Assembly (NCBI GenBank): GCA_025667525.1 | Contig: CM046875.1 | Span: 204,782,271-204,846,270 of the forward strand | DNA length: 64,000 bases | Direction of reading: 5' to 3' | Source of the DNA: Glebionis coronaria | Lineage: Eukaryota > Streptophyta > Magnoliopsida > Asterales > Asteraceae | Translations under genes and position numbers: made by a program | Shown here: positions 1-11,328 of the stretch, in pieces | How positions within the stretch are numbered: position 1 is the first letter of the stretch | Layout of the letters: each line of letters opens with the position of its first letter | The notes under the pieces: model-generated | The model's input: the letters and a program-made list of their open reading frames with translations, nothing else | What the model was told of the DNA's origin: nothing | Databases searched by the model: none

Positions 1-730
1 GGATTCTTACAAAGGGGAGGAAGCTTCTACTGAGCCATTTAATTTATTTGACAAAGGCTCAGGTTGTTCTATTGGTGTGGAGATGGCTGAAGCGTTAACC
101 AGCTTGAAGGAGAGGCCAGTTATTGATGTTTCACTAGCAACTCCAACAAAGATTTCGTTTATGCAGATGCTGGAACAGGTTTCTAAGCCAAGCGCTAACA
201 AGAGTAAGTTGAGCGTTGACAAGCAGGTTTTTGACGCTGACAAGCTAAGCGCTGATAGGAGTAAGTTAGGCGTTGACACACAGGTTTTGGACGTTGATAG
301 ACCTGCAGGTGTGGTTGATGTATCCCAGTCATCAACTATCATTAAGGAAGTGTCTACACAGGTACCATTAATCTCTTTACCCTCCATTGATGTATTAGAT
401 AAAGGTAAAGGGATTATGGTAGAAACAGTAGTTCCCAAGTATGCAGCCCAAGTAAAGTTTGATTCCATGTTGGCTGCACAACTTGAGAAAGGGGAAAGGG
501 AGAAGGAGACTGCTATTGAGAGTAAGGAAGGCAGTGATGATGAAAGTACTGATTCAAGTGTGATGATTATTGAAGAACCAGAAAGGTTTGAATATGGTGA
601 TGAGTTGGCAAAGGAAAGGGTTGCAGAGTTGAAAAATCGGGTAGATTATGAGATGCCTGAAGTATCTCAGATGTACTTTGCATGGGAGAACAAGGTGATG
701 GAGAATCCAAACATGACACTATCAGATTAA
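1..730 (+). pseudogene. Element A ORF, 5' part (open at window edge)
   Basis: The frame is open from base 2, so the protein begins upstream of the window; the GTG at 77 is only an internal codon. It is a hydrophilic, lysine- and acid-rich protein with a degenerate repeat near residues 40-75 (units like SVDKQ, SADRSK, GVDTQ) and an acidic stretch GSDDESTDSS. No RT, integrase or protease motif is visible. Position just upstream of a PPT and LTR makes it a post-pol or gag-like ORF of LTR element A. The frame stops at TAA 728-730; coding similarity appears to continue in shifted frames up to 793, where element B is inserted, and resumes at 16800. Function unknown. Confidence 0.7.
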
Positions 731-788
731 ATTTGGGGTTTGGAGATTCTACTAAAGTTCAAAGGGATTTCAAGGTAATCTTGAAGTA

Positions 789-793
789 TAAGG
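789..793. repeat. Target-site duplication TAAGG (left) of element B
   Basis: TAAGG lies immediately before the TG of the 5' LTR and is repeated at 16795-16799 right after the CA of the 3' LTR. A perfect 5-bp duplication shows one integration event and fixes both LTR ends. Confidence 0.95.
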
Positions 794-3700
794 TGATGAG
801 ATGGCATTTATACATGATCTCATCGGTCTTTTCGGGCTTTAAATGCATAAAAATGTCATAAAATACCATATATATGCTTGTGTTTGTTTACTTGTGTATT
901 TTAGGTATGGATATCGTGAAAAAGACAAAAGATCACAAGAAACAAGGAAAAACGGACACGAGAACCGAAGCCGTACAAAGAACCGGGCCCTAGATCATGA
1001 TTTATCCAACATTTACCCTTGAAGACTTGAAGATATGCAAGATTGATCCTCAATGAATGAAGAATTGACACTTAAAACCCTTGTGAATTCATAATTACAA
1101 GTTTGGTCCCTTAAGTTTGTCAAAATTACACAAATGGTCCTTCAACTTTGAAGAAATGGCAAGTTTAGTCCCTCAACAATTCTAAATTGCCAATTATGGT
1201 TCCTCATGAAGTCAAAGTTATATTGAAGACCTTTGAAGATCAACAATGTCCAAGATCAGTCCTTGAATTATCCAAAAATGGCAAAAACAACCCTTATAAC
1301 CCTTTTTCCAAAGTTTGGTGCCAAAAGTGTAAAGTTCTCAAAGTTTATAACAAAGGGAATGAAGTTTTGTTGGCTGAAAATGTTTTATACATATTTTCCC
1401 AAAGAACAAGGACAAAAGTGAGCAAGTGAAACTTTCAAACCCATAACACGCGCCAAACACTTAACTTCCCCCAAAATCGGATCAAAATCACCACTGTTTA
1501 CCCTTCTTCACCCCCAGATTTTACATCACTTAAACAAAGGGTAAAAAGCAATTACCCACTCCCACGCTTGATTCACATGTGCAGAAACACATCCCACACC
1601 AAAAACCCTTAATCCCACTCACTATGGACCCCACCCCCAATTCCCGTTTAACCAATCACATGACAACTTAATCTCCAAGCTTAGCCACGTGTCAAGATCA
1701 ACAGCTGACACTCATTGCTTCATTCCAAAGCTAAAATGAACATCCAGGATCACTTTGGACAGCTCACATCAAGAATTCGTCTAGAAGACTCAAGGATAGA
1801 ATAGGAATTTCACTTCTAGGGTTTGTGAATAGTGCTAGCTTGGCATTTGCCTATAAATAGACTCCTCAACCTGTGAGAGAGCTTTTGTTTCAGATTTTAG
1901 CTTTTAAATCTTTGTAATTCCTTTTTATGAAATAAAGTTTGAATTTCTGAAAATTTTGAATTCTTGTCTGTTATTTATAAAAGTTTGGTGTCTGATAAGC
2001 TAAAATCTGATTTCCATATTCTTGTTTGAAGGTTTTTAAGGCAAGGTTTTAAGTGATAAAGCTTGTGCTTCAAAAATCAGAAAGTGTTGGTTTATTTGAT
2101 CTCACCTTATTGTCTGTTCATCTTAGCAGCATTGGAAGCTGGTACTTGTTCTGCTAGTACCTAAGCTCAAACAATCCAGGGCCTGGATGTAGGTCTTGGA
2201 GGTTTGCACCTTCTTCCCTTTTCATTTCCTCTTTATTTTTCTGAATTTTGTGATTATTGCATGATTATTGGTGAACTTGTGTTTTTGTGGTTGAATATTG
2301 TTAATCTAGTGTTGTTTGATGTTATTGAAGTGTTTGTGGTTTGATTTGTGGTTTGAATCTGGATAATACTTTGAAAATTTGTGAAAACAGGTTTTTAAGG
2401 GGTGTTTGGGTTAACTGTTTAAGAAGGGTTTGTGGTTTGTTAAGTGTTGGATTTGTGTTATTATCTGTTGGTACATGCTTTACTGGTATACTTGGTCACT
2501 TATCTGCAATATTTGTGGTTTGAAACACCTTGATTCATAAAAAGGGTATAAAATCTTTGTTACTTGGTAAAATTGGCTAGTATTTTGAGGACACCTAGAT
2601 CTAATCATAGACTAGGGTTAACAAGTGTGAAATCTAGGTTAACTACACCAGGGAAAGAGATTTGAGTGCCTGAATTTGGATCTTTGGTCAAATAGATCAA
2701 CAAAACTGTCTGCATATTGTTCATGTTCTTATCAGTAACTGCTTGTGCTTGATTCTGCTTATTTACTTTGATTCAGTGTTTGATATAAGTTTATTTGTGC
2801 TTATTCATAGTTTATATAGCTTGTGTATGCATCCTGTTGAGCTTGGTTTGCTTATTCAGGCTAAATCTGCTTATTAGTGCATAACTGCTTATTTTCCATA
2901 TCTGAGCAATATCTGGTGACTGTTTGATCATTTCTGGCTTATTGTGTGAACCAAATTTGGATTTTCTTGTTGCTATTGACTCCTTGTGATTCACTGATCA
3001 CAAGGGTGCCATTGTTTCCAATTGAATCCAACTAAATCTCTCTAAAAAGCTTGGTCAAATAGTCAAAGCAGTGGGTTTCAGCTTATCAATAAGCTATAAT
3101 AGCTTATTTTAACCAGCAACTACTTGGATTTTGTAATTGGTGCTCATTATTTGACCCATTTGTTCATACTGGAGCATTTGGTGGGTTGACTTTAGGGTTT
3201 GACTAGAGAACCAACTTAATTGACTTTTTCATAAGTTCTTATTGGCTTATTCTGGCTTATTGGTTTTGCTTATTGGAATTTTGTTGATTTATTTGGCTTA
3301 TTGAGTTCATTTGTGACATTTTGCAAGGTAAATCAAGTCCTGAGGTGCCTTATTTCTCAAAAATGACTATTTTGTCTTTTAGTGAAATATTACTTTGCTT
3401 ATTTCTGGCTTATTGAGTGTGCTTTTTCAAAATTTCTTTTTACAGATCTCTTAAGCATCCCAAAAGAAGGTTGTGTGTTAAATTAGAGCTTATGGCATTA
3501 GCTTATTGCTTAATGGGCTAAAAAGCCCAATAAGGATAAGCTGTTTGCATAATAAGTTGTGATAAGCTCACTTTCAGCTTTTGGGCCTTTAGAGTTTTGT
3601 GTTTAGAATCAAATTTTGAGTTAGATTGGGCTTTTCCAAGTTAATTGGGCCAGGTTTGACTTTTTGGGCTAAAAAGCCCATTAGTGTTGACTGAATTTGG

Positions 3701-4499
3701 TTTTGGCCCATTTAAGGGCCCAATAGGGGTATTCTGGTTATTTCACTTTGATTTTCTGATTATTTAGGTTAAAATAAACTAGTTTGCAAGTTTTTAGAAT
3801 TTTTTATAATTTTTGAATTTTTAATATTATTTTAATATTATTTTATTATTATTTTTGAAATTTCACATTTTTCAACTTTTTACATTTTTCTTTGCTTAAA
3901 CACATTAAAATAGGAATTTAGAAACTTTTAGAATAATTTTATCACTTTTAGATTAATTTTTATAATTATTTCAAGTTTTAATAGTTTTTAAATCATTTTA
4001 AATAGTTTTTCTTAGTTTAAAAATTTCTAAAAATAGTTTTTAATATTTTTAGGTCATTTTAGAGGTTTACCAATTGAAAAATCTTTATTTGGGCTTTTTG
4101 ATAATTTATTTGATTTTTAGGGCTTTAATTAGCATTTAAAAATTGAATATTTAATTATTTAAAAGGTTTGAAATAGTTTTGATCATTGGTAAACTCTTAG
4201 TTTATTTATTTTGATTTTTGGTTAAGTTTTGGTAATTTTTAGAATTAATTTTTATTTTTGTAGTTTTTACGGTTTTACGTTTTGTCGTGGTAGTATTAAT
4301 TTCACGTCTTCGTCATCTTCTTTTCTCATCCCCTTCTAAACCAATATTAATCTCAAATCATTTACATCTTAGTCACACACATATACCTCTTTGGGAAACG
4401 AACTTCATTGGGTCATTAGTGCTTGATTTTCCTAAATCACCACTTAATACTTACCGCTTTTACGCACCTTTTCCTAAAGGTCGTAATTTACCACAATCA
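794..4499 (+). repeat. 5' LTR of element B (3.7 kb)
   Basis: Starts TGATGAGATGG and ends ACAATCA, giving a TGAT/ATCA terminal inverted repeat. It matches 13083-16794 almost throughout with small indels. The U3 part contains TATAAATA at 1852. The middle (2757-3510) holds about 14 exact copies of the heptamer GCTTATT. The distal 700 bp are very AT-rich, and the last 250 bp carry CpG-rich runs (TTTACG, CGTCTTCGTC). Short ORFs at 1187, 2341 and 4287 have no recognisable product. Compared with the 3' LTR it lacks about 36 bp near 3070 and keeps a segment near 2955-3000 that the 3' LTR lacks. Confidence 0.93.
1852..1859 (+). promoter_or_regulatory. TATA box of element B 5' LTR
   Basis: TATAAATA about 1.06 kb into the LTR, followed by ACTCCTCAACC and a GAGAGAG run where initiation would be expected. 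The same site is at 14141-14148 in the 3' LTR. Assigned by sequence alone. Confidence 0.6.
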
Positions 4500-4502
4500 T
4501 TT

Positions 4503-4520
4503 TGGCACCGCTGCCGGGGA
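4503..4520 (+). other. Primer-binding site, element B
   Basis: TGGCACCGCTGCCGGGGA begins 3 nt after the LTR end. It closely matches the complement of a tRNA-Asp 3' end (family form TGGCGCCGTTGCCGGGGA) with two differences, the usual primer type for Athila/Tat elements. Confidence 0.85.
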
Positions 4521-5375
4521 GGTGTGTCGTGATTAATTTTCATTGTTGTTTTTTAATATTAACCATAAATAGTATTTGTATTTGTAGAAATCTACTAATA
4601 CGTATTATCGGTTTTATTGGTTTTTCTTGTGAAATTATTATTACTATATTGTATTAAGTATCACAATAAATACAAAGTATCTCCAAAAGTGTGAAAACAC
4701 AACCTTAATTGGTATTTGATCTCCTAATTATTGTATTCGAATCTCAAACAAAAAGAAAAAGGCAAAAATAGATAAATACTTTCGTGAAGCTCGATTTTGA
4801 AAAATACGAACTATAAGGTGGGTATAAGGCGGGTATTAGAAAATATACCCTAAGGAAAAAGGCTCTTAATTGCTTCGCGCCGCCTCGTTTCCCCGCTTGC
4901 TTGTGAGTATTTTGAGATTGAAGGCTAATCGAGGGTTTTGCCGCCCAAAGTATTATTACGTATAATATATTTGCATGGTTTCTTTGTGATTAAACCCTCT
5001 TGAACAATTTGGTTTTCACCAAAGTTCTAAAGTCATTCGAAGGCGTTCACTCCATGTGATCGTTTTCATTCCGTTGAGGCTTCTTTAATCAAGAGTTTGA
5101 TTCGAGGAGAGATTTTGTAGATTGTTGTCTACGAAGATACACCAAAATCCAAAAAAAATAAATTAAAAACAATCAAAAACACAAAAAAAAATTGAAAATT
5201 CACAAAACACCCAAAAAGAATCTTCTTTGCTCACCTCCCATTCTTCGTGAAGTTTATGATCACTCGTAATCAAGCAAAATGAGCTTGTAAACATCTTCAA
5301 AAGCAAGCCAATCAAGAGACGTTGATTGAAGAACAAACTCCAATTGTTTAACCTATTGTGGAACAAGAAGTCGTC
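4521..5375 (+). other. 5' leader of element B
   Basis: Transcribed leader between PBS and gag. It is AT-rich and contains ATGs and stops in all frames. I see no coding similarity. The block at 4790-4930 (GGTGGGTATAAGGCG, then GCGCCGCCTCG and CCCCGCTTGC) resembles, inverted, the leader of D around 41840-41960, so part of the leader is conserved between families. Confidence 0.6.
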
Positions 5376-6506
5376 ATGGCTAATCGTACTATGATGGAGT
5401 TGCTACAAGCACCCACCGAGGGTTTTGGAGAGGCCATTGTGATTCCCGCCATTCTTGCGGAGAATTTCGAGATTAAGATGGGTTTAATGTCGATGTTGCA
5501 AGCTAATAAGTTTAGAGGTCATGAGAAAGACAACCCGCACTATCACATTAGGAATTTTAATCGTCTCACCGCAACTAGCAAGTTTAAGGATGTTCCACAT
5601 GACGCCATTAAGATGATGTTGTTTCCATACTCGTTAGATGGACCCGCTAAAATTTGGCTTGAGAAAGAACCGCCAAATTCAATTTTGACATGGGGTGATC
5701 TCGTTTCTAAGTTTGTGAACAAGTTTTTTCCACCATCTAAAACAACACATTTGAAAAATGAGATTTCACGATTTGTGCAAAGAAATAATGAAAGTTTTTC
5801 AATGGCATGGGAACGCTTTAAAGAAATGTTACATGAATGTCCACACCATGATTTTTCGGAATTGCATGAAATTGATAATTTTTACAATGGGCTTAATGAT
5901 CATGAACGAGATTACTTGAATGCCGCAGCGGGTGGTAATTTTTTGTGCAAAACGACCGATGAAGCTTTAAAGATTTTCGAAAATAGATCTAAGGTTTATA
6001 GCCCTCGTAACACACCGAGTGTTGCCAATTTGGGTTCGTCATCGTCGTCATCGTCTCGTAGCATTAATGCCTTACATGATGAAGCTAATGAGGAAAATCG
6101 GTTTTTCGATAGATTTGCTAATCTTATGTCCCATTGGAAAGCTCAAGAAGCTTCAAATTCCGCTTCGGTTAAAGCGGTTGCTAAGAGTTGTTTGTCTTGT
6201 GGTGGAGCTCATGATCTTTCCGAGTGCATTACCGCGGATGGTAACACTTCGAGTGCTTATGTAGCAACGGGAACTTACAACCAAAACGGCCAAGGTTCCC
6301 GCCCAAATCAAGCTCCACCAAATCAAAATGCTAATAACTATCGAAACAACAACCAAGGTGGTAATTATCAAGGCAATTCACGTAACTACAACAAGGGGAA
6401 TTATCAAAGTGGGAATGGACAAGTGACTAATCAAAACCAAAACCGTGATTTTCAAAACACTACACAAGGTTTTCAAAATGCTCACACTAAAAATCTTCAA
6501 AGATAA
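5376..6506 (+). pseudogene. gag: Gag (capsid/nucleocapsid), element B
   Basis: Gag of Athila/Tat type. The ATG at 5376 is chosen because MANRTMMELLQAPTEG matches the usual Gag N terminus; the frame runs 18 nt further up to a GTG. The retrotransposon Gag domain spans about residues 50-185 (WLEKEPPNSILTW, FVNKFFPPSKTTHLKNEI, CPHHDFSELHEIDNFYNGL, AAAGGNF). A short zinc knuckle C-X2-C-X3-H-X4-C is at residues 272-284, the family's reduced form. The tail from about residue 300 is rich in N, Q, G and Y. It stops at TAA 6504-6506, but the same frame continues at once with coiled-coil-like sequence, so this stop is a mutation within a longer Gag-Pro. Confidence 0.9.
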
Positions 6507-7582
6507 TTTTTGGATTATGCTAAAGCAAATGATGTTAAGTTTGATAACATGCAACATGAGATGATTAGCTTAAGATCTGAGTTGAAAAACGAGCTTAAAA
6601 TGAACTTGCTAATCAACTTAAAACTCATGCTAATAAAATGGAAGGAAATGTTCAACGTCTTCAACAAAATCAACAAAAGATGGAACAAGGACAACATGAG
6701 ATTAAGCAAGAGTTGTTAAAAGCGGATGCTAGGCAATCAAAATTTGAGGACCGAATGGCTAAAATGTTTGAAGCAATCATGTGTAAGCCCTCTTCCTCAG
6801 GTGGTCTTCCTAGTGATACCATTGCAAACCCGAAGGGAGAAATGAAGGTTATTACTACAGGAAGTGGTAAAACTTTCAAGGAACCAATCTCTCGTCCAAT
6901 TACTTCTACGGAGAAGGAAAGCGAGAAAGAACCCGAGGTGATGGTCGAAAAGGAGCACATTACAATCCCACGAAGTACCGCTCATACCACACCTACGGTT
7001 GAACCAATACCAATTGTGGAACCCGAGATTCCAAGGCCGTTTCCTAATGTCCAACCCACACCACCCTTACCTTACCCTTCGAGACGAAACAAAGAGAAAT
7101 TGCAAGAAAGTAACAAACAACAAATCGAGCATTTTATAAAAATGTTTCAACAAGTGCATTTTGATGTGAGTTTAGCCGACGCCTTGTTGTATATGCCTCG
7201 TTTCGCTTCCACTTTTAAAAGTATGATGAGCGATAAGGAAAAGCTTTCAAAGCTTGCTAATTGTTCTTCGGTTTATCTTAACCGCATACCGGAAAAAGTT
7301 GGTGACCCTGGAAAGTTTCTCATTCCTTGTGACATACAAGATATCAAAGAATGCCTCCCCTTGGCCGATCTTGGTGCGAGCATTAATTTGATGCCATTTT
7401 CCATTTGGAAATCGCTTTCGCTTCCGGCTCTTATTCCTTCGAACATGTCTATAGAGATGGCCGATCATTCTACAATTTTAGCATATGGTGTAGCCGAAGA
7501 TGTTTTCGTGAAAGTGGGGAAGTTCTACTATCCCGTTGATTTTATAGTAGTTGACATCCCCGCGATCCTCAAGTTCCTCTAA
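6507..7582 (+). pseudogene. pro: Gag C-terminus and aspartic protease, element B
   Basis: Continues Gag after the nonsense codon. A helical Q/N/K-rich stretch (VQRLQQNQQKMEQGQHEIKQ) follows a frameshift near 6600. A proline-rich linker (VEPIPIVEPEIPRPFP) leads to the retropepsin-like protease, with catalytic motif [12 protein letters not shown] in place of the usual D-S/T-G, as is normal in Athila/Tat, and flap-side sequence GVAEDVFVKVGKFYYPVDFIV. The frame ends at TAG-less junk around 7580 because of a small indel near 7556; the conserved PLILGRSFL block continues in another frame. Processing of Gag-Pol would be its role. Confidence 0.85.
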
Positions 7583-7905
7583 TTTTAGGTCGTTCATTTT
7601 TAGACACCTCGAGATCGCTTATCGACGTTCATGCAAGAACTATCACTTTGAGATTCAACGAAGAGGAACTTGTTATAAACGTTACTCAAAACTCGAAACC
7701 TTCTCATGTTTATGCAATCGCTACCATCAATCACATTGACATCGTTGATGTGGTTTGCGATGAGTTTTCACAAGAAGTGTTAGGTTTTTCTGATAGCTCG
7801 TCAAGTGGCAATCCCACTATTTTGGATCCGATTCTTGCTAATTCTACACCAAATCTCACTCCATTACAAGGAGGCGATCTCACTTCAAATGAAATGGACA
7901 ATTAA
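7556..7905 (+). pseudogene. Protease end and PR-RT linker, element B
   Basis: After the frameshift near 7556 the frame reads the protease C-terminal block (VPLILGRSFLDTSRSLIDV), then an acidic and serine-rich linker (DVVCDEFSQEVLGFSDSSSSG) ending at an in-frame TAA 7903-7905. The frame is the one used by the RT that follows, so the TAA is a mutation and not a natural end. Confidence 0.8.
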
Positions 7906-8871
7906 GATGAGGTGTTTATTAGTGACGATACTTCTATTCCACCATTTCTTCCGCCGATGGAAGTCATGAGTGTTGAACCAAAATCTTCAATCGAGGAACC
8001 ACCTATCCTCGAATTGAAAGATCTTCCTTCTCACCTTGAATACGCATTATTGGAAGGTGATGACAAGTTGCCGGTTATTATTGCAATAGGTCTTGCTAAT
8101 GATGAAAAAACCGAGCTCTTGAAAGTTCTTAAGGCTCATAAAGGGGCAATTGCGTGGAAAATTTCCGACATTAAGGGTATTGACCCAAAATTTTGTACTC
8201 ACAAGATTTTAATGGAGGAGGACTACAAACCCGCAATTCAAAGTCAAAGAAGGGTGAATCCCAAAATTCACGAAGTCATTAAAAAGGAGGTTCTTAAACT
8301 CCTTGACGCGGGAATGATTTATCCTATCTCCGATAGCCCATGGGTGAGCCCAATCCATTGTGTCCCTAAAAAGGGAGGAATGACCGTTGTGCCTAATGAG
8401 AACAACGAGTTGATTCCCACTCGTGTTGTGACCGGTTGGAGGGTGTGTATTGACTACCGAAAGTTAAATGACGCTACTCGTAAAGACCACTTTCCTTTGC
8501 CCTTCATGGATCAAATGTTGGAGCGACTCGTGGGAAATGAATTCTATTCCTTTTTAGATGGTTTTTCCGGTTACTTTCAAATCCCTATCGACCCTCGTGA
8601 TCAAGAGAAGAATACGTTTACGTGTCCTTATGGAACATTCGCTTATCGTAGGATGTCTTTCGGACTTTGTAATGCACCGGGTACGTCTGAATGGTGTATG
8701 ATGGCGATTTTTCACGATATGATCGAGAAGTCGATGGAAGTGTTTATGGATGACTTCTCGGTGTTCGGCAATTCGTTCGCGTCGTGTTTATCTAATCTCG
8801 AGCAAATGTTAAAACATTGTGAAGAAACCAATCTTGTGCTTAATTGGGAAAAATGTCATTTTATGTGTTAA
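7906..8871 (+). pseudogene. pol: Reverse transcriptase, element B
   Basis: RT core of Ty3/Gypsy type. In order: LPSHLEYALLEGDDKLPVII, WKISDIKGIDPKFCTHKI, PWVSPIHCVPKKGG, GWRVCIDYRKLNDATRKDHF, FLDGFSGYFQIPI (motif A Asp), FGLCNAPGT, and the catalytic FMDDFSVF at 8743 (YxDD variant FMDD). All three catalytic aspartates are present. The frame is cut at TAA 8869-8871 just before the thumb (GIVLGHK), which reads on in the same frame. Makes cDNA from the RNA template in virus-like particles. Confidence 0.92.
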
Positions 8872-10332
8872 CAAGGAATCGTCTTAGGACATAAGGTGTC
8901 GAAAGCGGGGATTGAGGTCGACAAAGCTATGGTAGACGTCATCGCCAAGTTACCTCATCCCAAAACCGTTAAGGGAGTTAGGAGTTTCCTAGGCCACGCG
9001 GGCTTTTATCATCGTTTCATCAAGGACTTTTCGAAAATCTCTCGACCTATGACACACCTTCTCGAGAAGGATGCTCCTTTTAATTTCAATGAGGATTGTG
9101 TTAGAGCTTTCGAAACTCTCAAAAGGAAACTTACCGAAGCTCCCATTCTTGTTGCTCCTAACTGGGAATTACCCTTTGAAATCATGTGCGATGCAAGTGA
9201 TTATGCTATAGGGGCCGTCTTAGGGAAACGTTATGACAAGCATTTCCGACCTATCCATTATGCTAGTAAAACGATGACCGAGGCTCAATTAAAGTACACC
9301 ACAACGGAAAAGGAATTCTTTGCCATGGTCTATGCTGTTGAGAAATTCCGACCTTATCTCGTCTTAACTAAAAGCATTGTGTATACCGACCATTCGGCTA
9401 TCAAGTATCTCTTAGCTAAGCAAGATGCTAAGCCGAGATTGCTTCGTTGGATGCTCCTCCTCCAAGAATTTGATGTCACCGTGCTTGACAAAAAAGGAGC
9501 CGAGAATCTAGCGGCCGATCTTCTCTCTCGTCTAGAAGATCCTCACAAAGATGTTTTCGAGAACAAGGAAATCACCGAAACATTTCCTCTCGAGACTCTC
9601 GGTGTAGTGAATTCTAAAGACACCACCCCATGGTTTGCCGACATTGCAAATTACCATGCGGGCAATTTCATAATCAAGGGTATGACGACACAACAAAAAC
9701 GAAAATTCTTTCGTGACGTCAAGTTCTATTTTTGGGACGACCCTTATCTCTTCCGGGTTTGTGCGGATCAACTCGTTCGACGTTGTGTGTTTGGTGCCGA
9801 AGCGTCTAATATCCTTAGAGCTTGTCACGAGGGACCCACGGGTGGTCACCACGGTGCTAATCTAACGGCTAAGAAAGTGTTCAATGCCGGCTTCTTTTGG
9901 CCTTCTATCTATCGTGATGCACACGCACTTGTGAAGTCTTGTGATTCGTGCCAACGTCAAAGAAAATCGTCTCAACGTGATGAAATGCCGCAAAACATAA
10001 TTCAAGTGTGTGAGATTTTCGACATATGGGGAATAGACTTTATGGGGCCGTTCCCATCGTCTCATGGCAACAAATATATCCTCGTCACGGTAGACTACCT
10101 TTCTAAGTGGGTGGAAGCTAAGGCTTTACCTACTAATGATGCTCGTGTGGTAGTGAAGTTTTTGAAGCAACTATTCTCTCGGTTCGGAACCCCTCGTGCT
10201 ATTATAAGCGACCGTGGAACCCATTTTTGTAATGACCAATTCGAGAAGGTCTTAAATAAATATGGAGTTACTCATCGTCTTTCTACGGCTTATCACCCGC
10301 AAACGAGTGGGCAAGTCGAGGTTTCGAACTGA
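8872..10332 (+). pseudogene. pol: RT thumb, RNase H and integrase, element B
   Basis: Frame continues after the stop at 8869. RNase H has [13 protein letters not shown] (Asp), [17 protein letters not shown] (Glu) and [11 protein letters not shown] (Asp). Integrase follows, with an HHCC zinc domain ([14 protein letters not shown] ... SCDSCQRQ) and the catalytic core: Asp in WGIDFMGPF, Asp in [11 protein letters not shown] and Glu in GQVEVSN. An in-frame TGA at 10330-10332 follows two codons after the catalytic-Glu block. The TGA stands where D and E have an Arg codon, consistent with CGA to TGA. RNase H removes template RNA; integrase inserts the cDNA. Confidence 0.92.
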
Positions 10333-10917
10333 GATTTGAAGAGGATTTTAGAAAGGTCAATTGGAGAAAACCGTGCTTCATGGTCTGACAAACTCGATGA
10401 CGCTTTATGGGCCTTTAGGACCGCTTATAAGACACCTATCGGTTACACTCCTTATAAGTTAGTCTATGGGAAGAATTGTCATTTGCCCATTGAATTGGAG
10501 CATAAGGCATATTGGGCCCTTAAGCATGCAAACTTTAACTTAAAGACCACGGGAGATCACCGGAAAATACAATTGAATGAATTAGATGAATTAAGAGACA
10601 ATGCTTATGAAAATTCATTAATTTTTAAAGAAAAGACTAAAAAGTTTCATGATGCAAAGATTAAAAACCGGGTTTTTAACGTTGGTGATCAAGTGTTATT
10701 TTTTAACTCTCGACTTAAGATATTTTCCGGGAAATTGAAATCTCGTTGGTCGGGTCCGTTCACCATTACACAAGTGTTTCCTTATGGGACCATCGAGCTA
10801 GCTCAAGATGATGGTCCTAATTTCAAGGTGAATGGACATAGGCTTAAGCACTACTTTGGTGGGGAAATTCCTTCAATGGTTGCCCTCGACCAAGTCATCT
10901 TCCCCAATGATAATTAG
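10333..10917 (+). pseudogene. pol: Integrase C-terminal region, element B
   Basis: Same frame after the TGA. It holds the conserved Gypsy block [43 protein letters not shown], and the C-terminal barrel-like segment [27 protein letters not shown]. The natural pol stop is TAG 10915-10917. D and E end at the equivalent place, which supports this end. Confidence 0.9.
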
Positions 10918-10929
10918 CATTGAGGGGAT

Positions 10930-10949
10930 CGAGTCGAGCTCATGACTCG
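10930..10949 (+). other. Post-pol hairpin, element B
   Basis: CGAGTCGAGCTCATGACTCG: a 6-bp stem (CGAGTC/GACTCG) with 8-nt loop, 12 nt after the pol stop. Equivalent hairpins follow pol in D and E and precede C's 3' region. Confidence 0.7.
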
Positions 10950-11308
10950 ATAATCAAAAACGAGGTACCTCGTGGGGGAGATCCCATGCTTATCCTTTTA
11001 TGCTTACTATTCACTAATAAGGGGACTTGTACCCTTCCAACTCGTTGTCTCGTGGTTGTTTGTGATTGTGTTATCTAGATCATCATCATTTACGATTAAA
11101 GACTCTCGTGTTCGTTTACGTGAGCCTCCATCATTTGCTTGAAGAAGTTTTTCATGAATCCATTGACATATCCTTTATTGTTCTAACAATCATCTTTTAG
11201 CATACTTAATAAACGGCTTTAGATATATTGTTGATCACCCTTTCCATGCTAGATCCTAAGCATTCGATTCTTCGTCTCTAGTATGGGGGTGTTCCACCCT
11301 TAGACTCG

Positions 11309-11328
11309 AAACATTGAGGACAATGTTT
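11309..11328 (+). other. Conserved 20-nt hairpin by PPT-like boxes, element B
   Basis: AAACATTGAGGACAATGTTT, an 8-bp perfect stem with loop AGGA. GTATGGGGGTG lies 28 nt before it and again 10 nt after it. The identical 20-mer occurs in C, D and E. Confidence 0.85.

Noticed and set aside
7..468. 153-codon frame on the minus strand
   Set aside because: It is antisense to the A ORF, of low-complexity Ser/Leu/Thr composition, and mirrors the repeat there.
1187..1429. 80-codon frame in B's 5' LTR
   Set aside because: The 3' LTR copy has indels that break it (13560-13720), so no conserved coding.
9532..9852. Frames antisense to pol in B, D and E (also 32928-33140 and 62799-63422)
   Set aside because: Shadow frames of the conserved pol sequence; they follow the sense codons.
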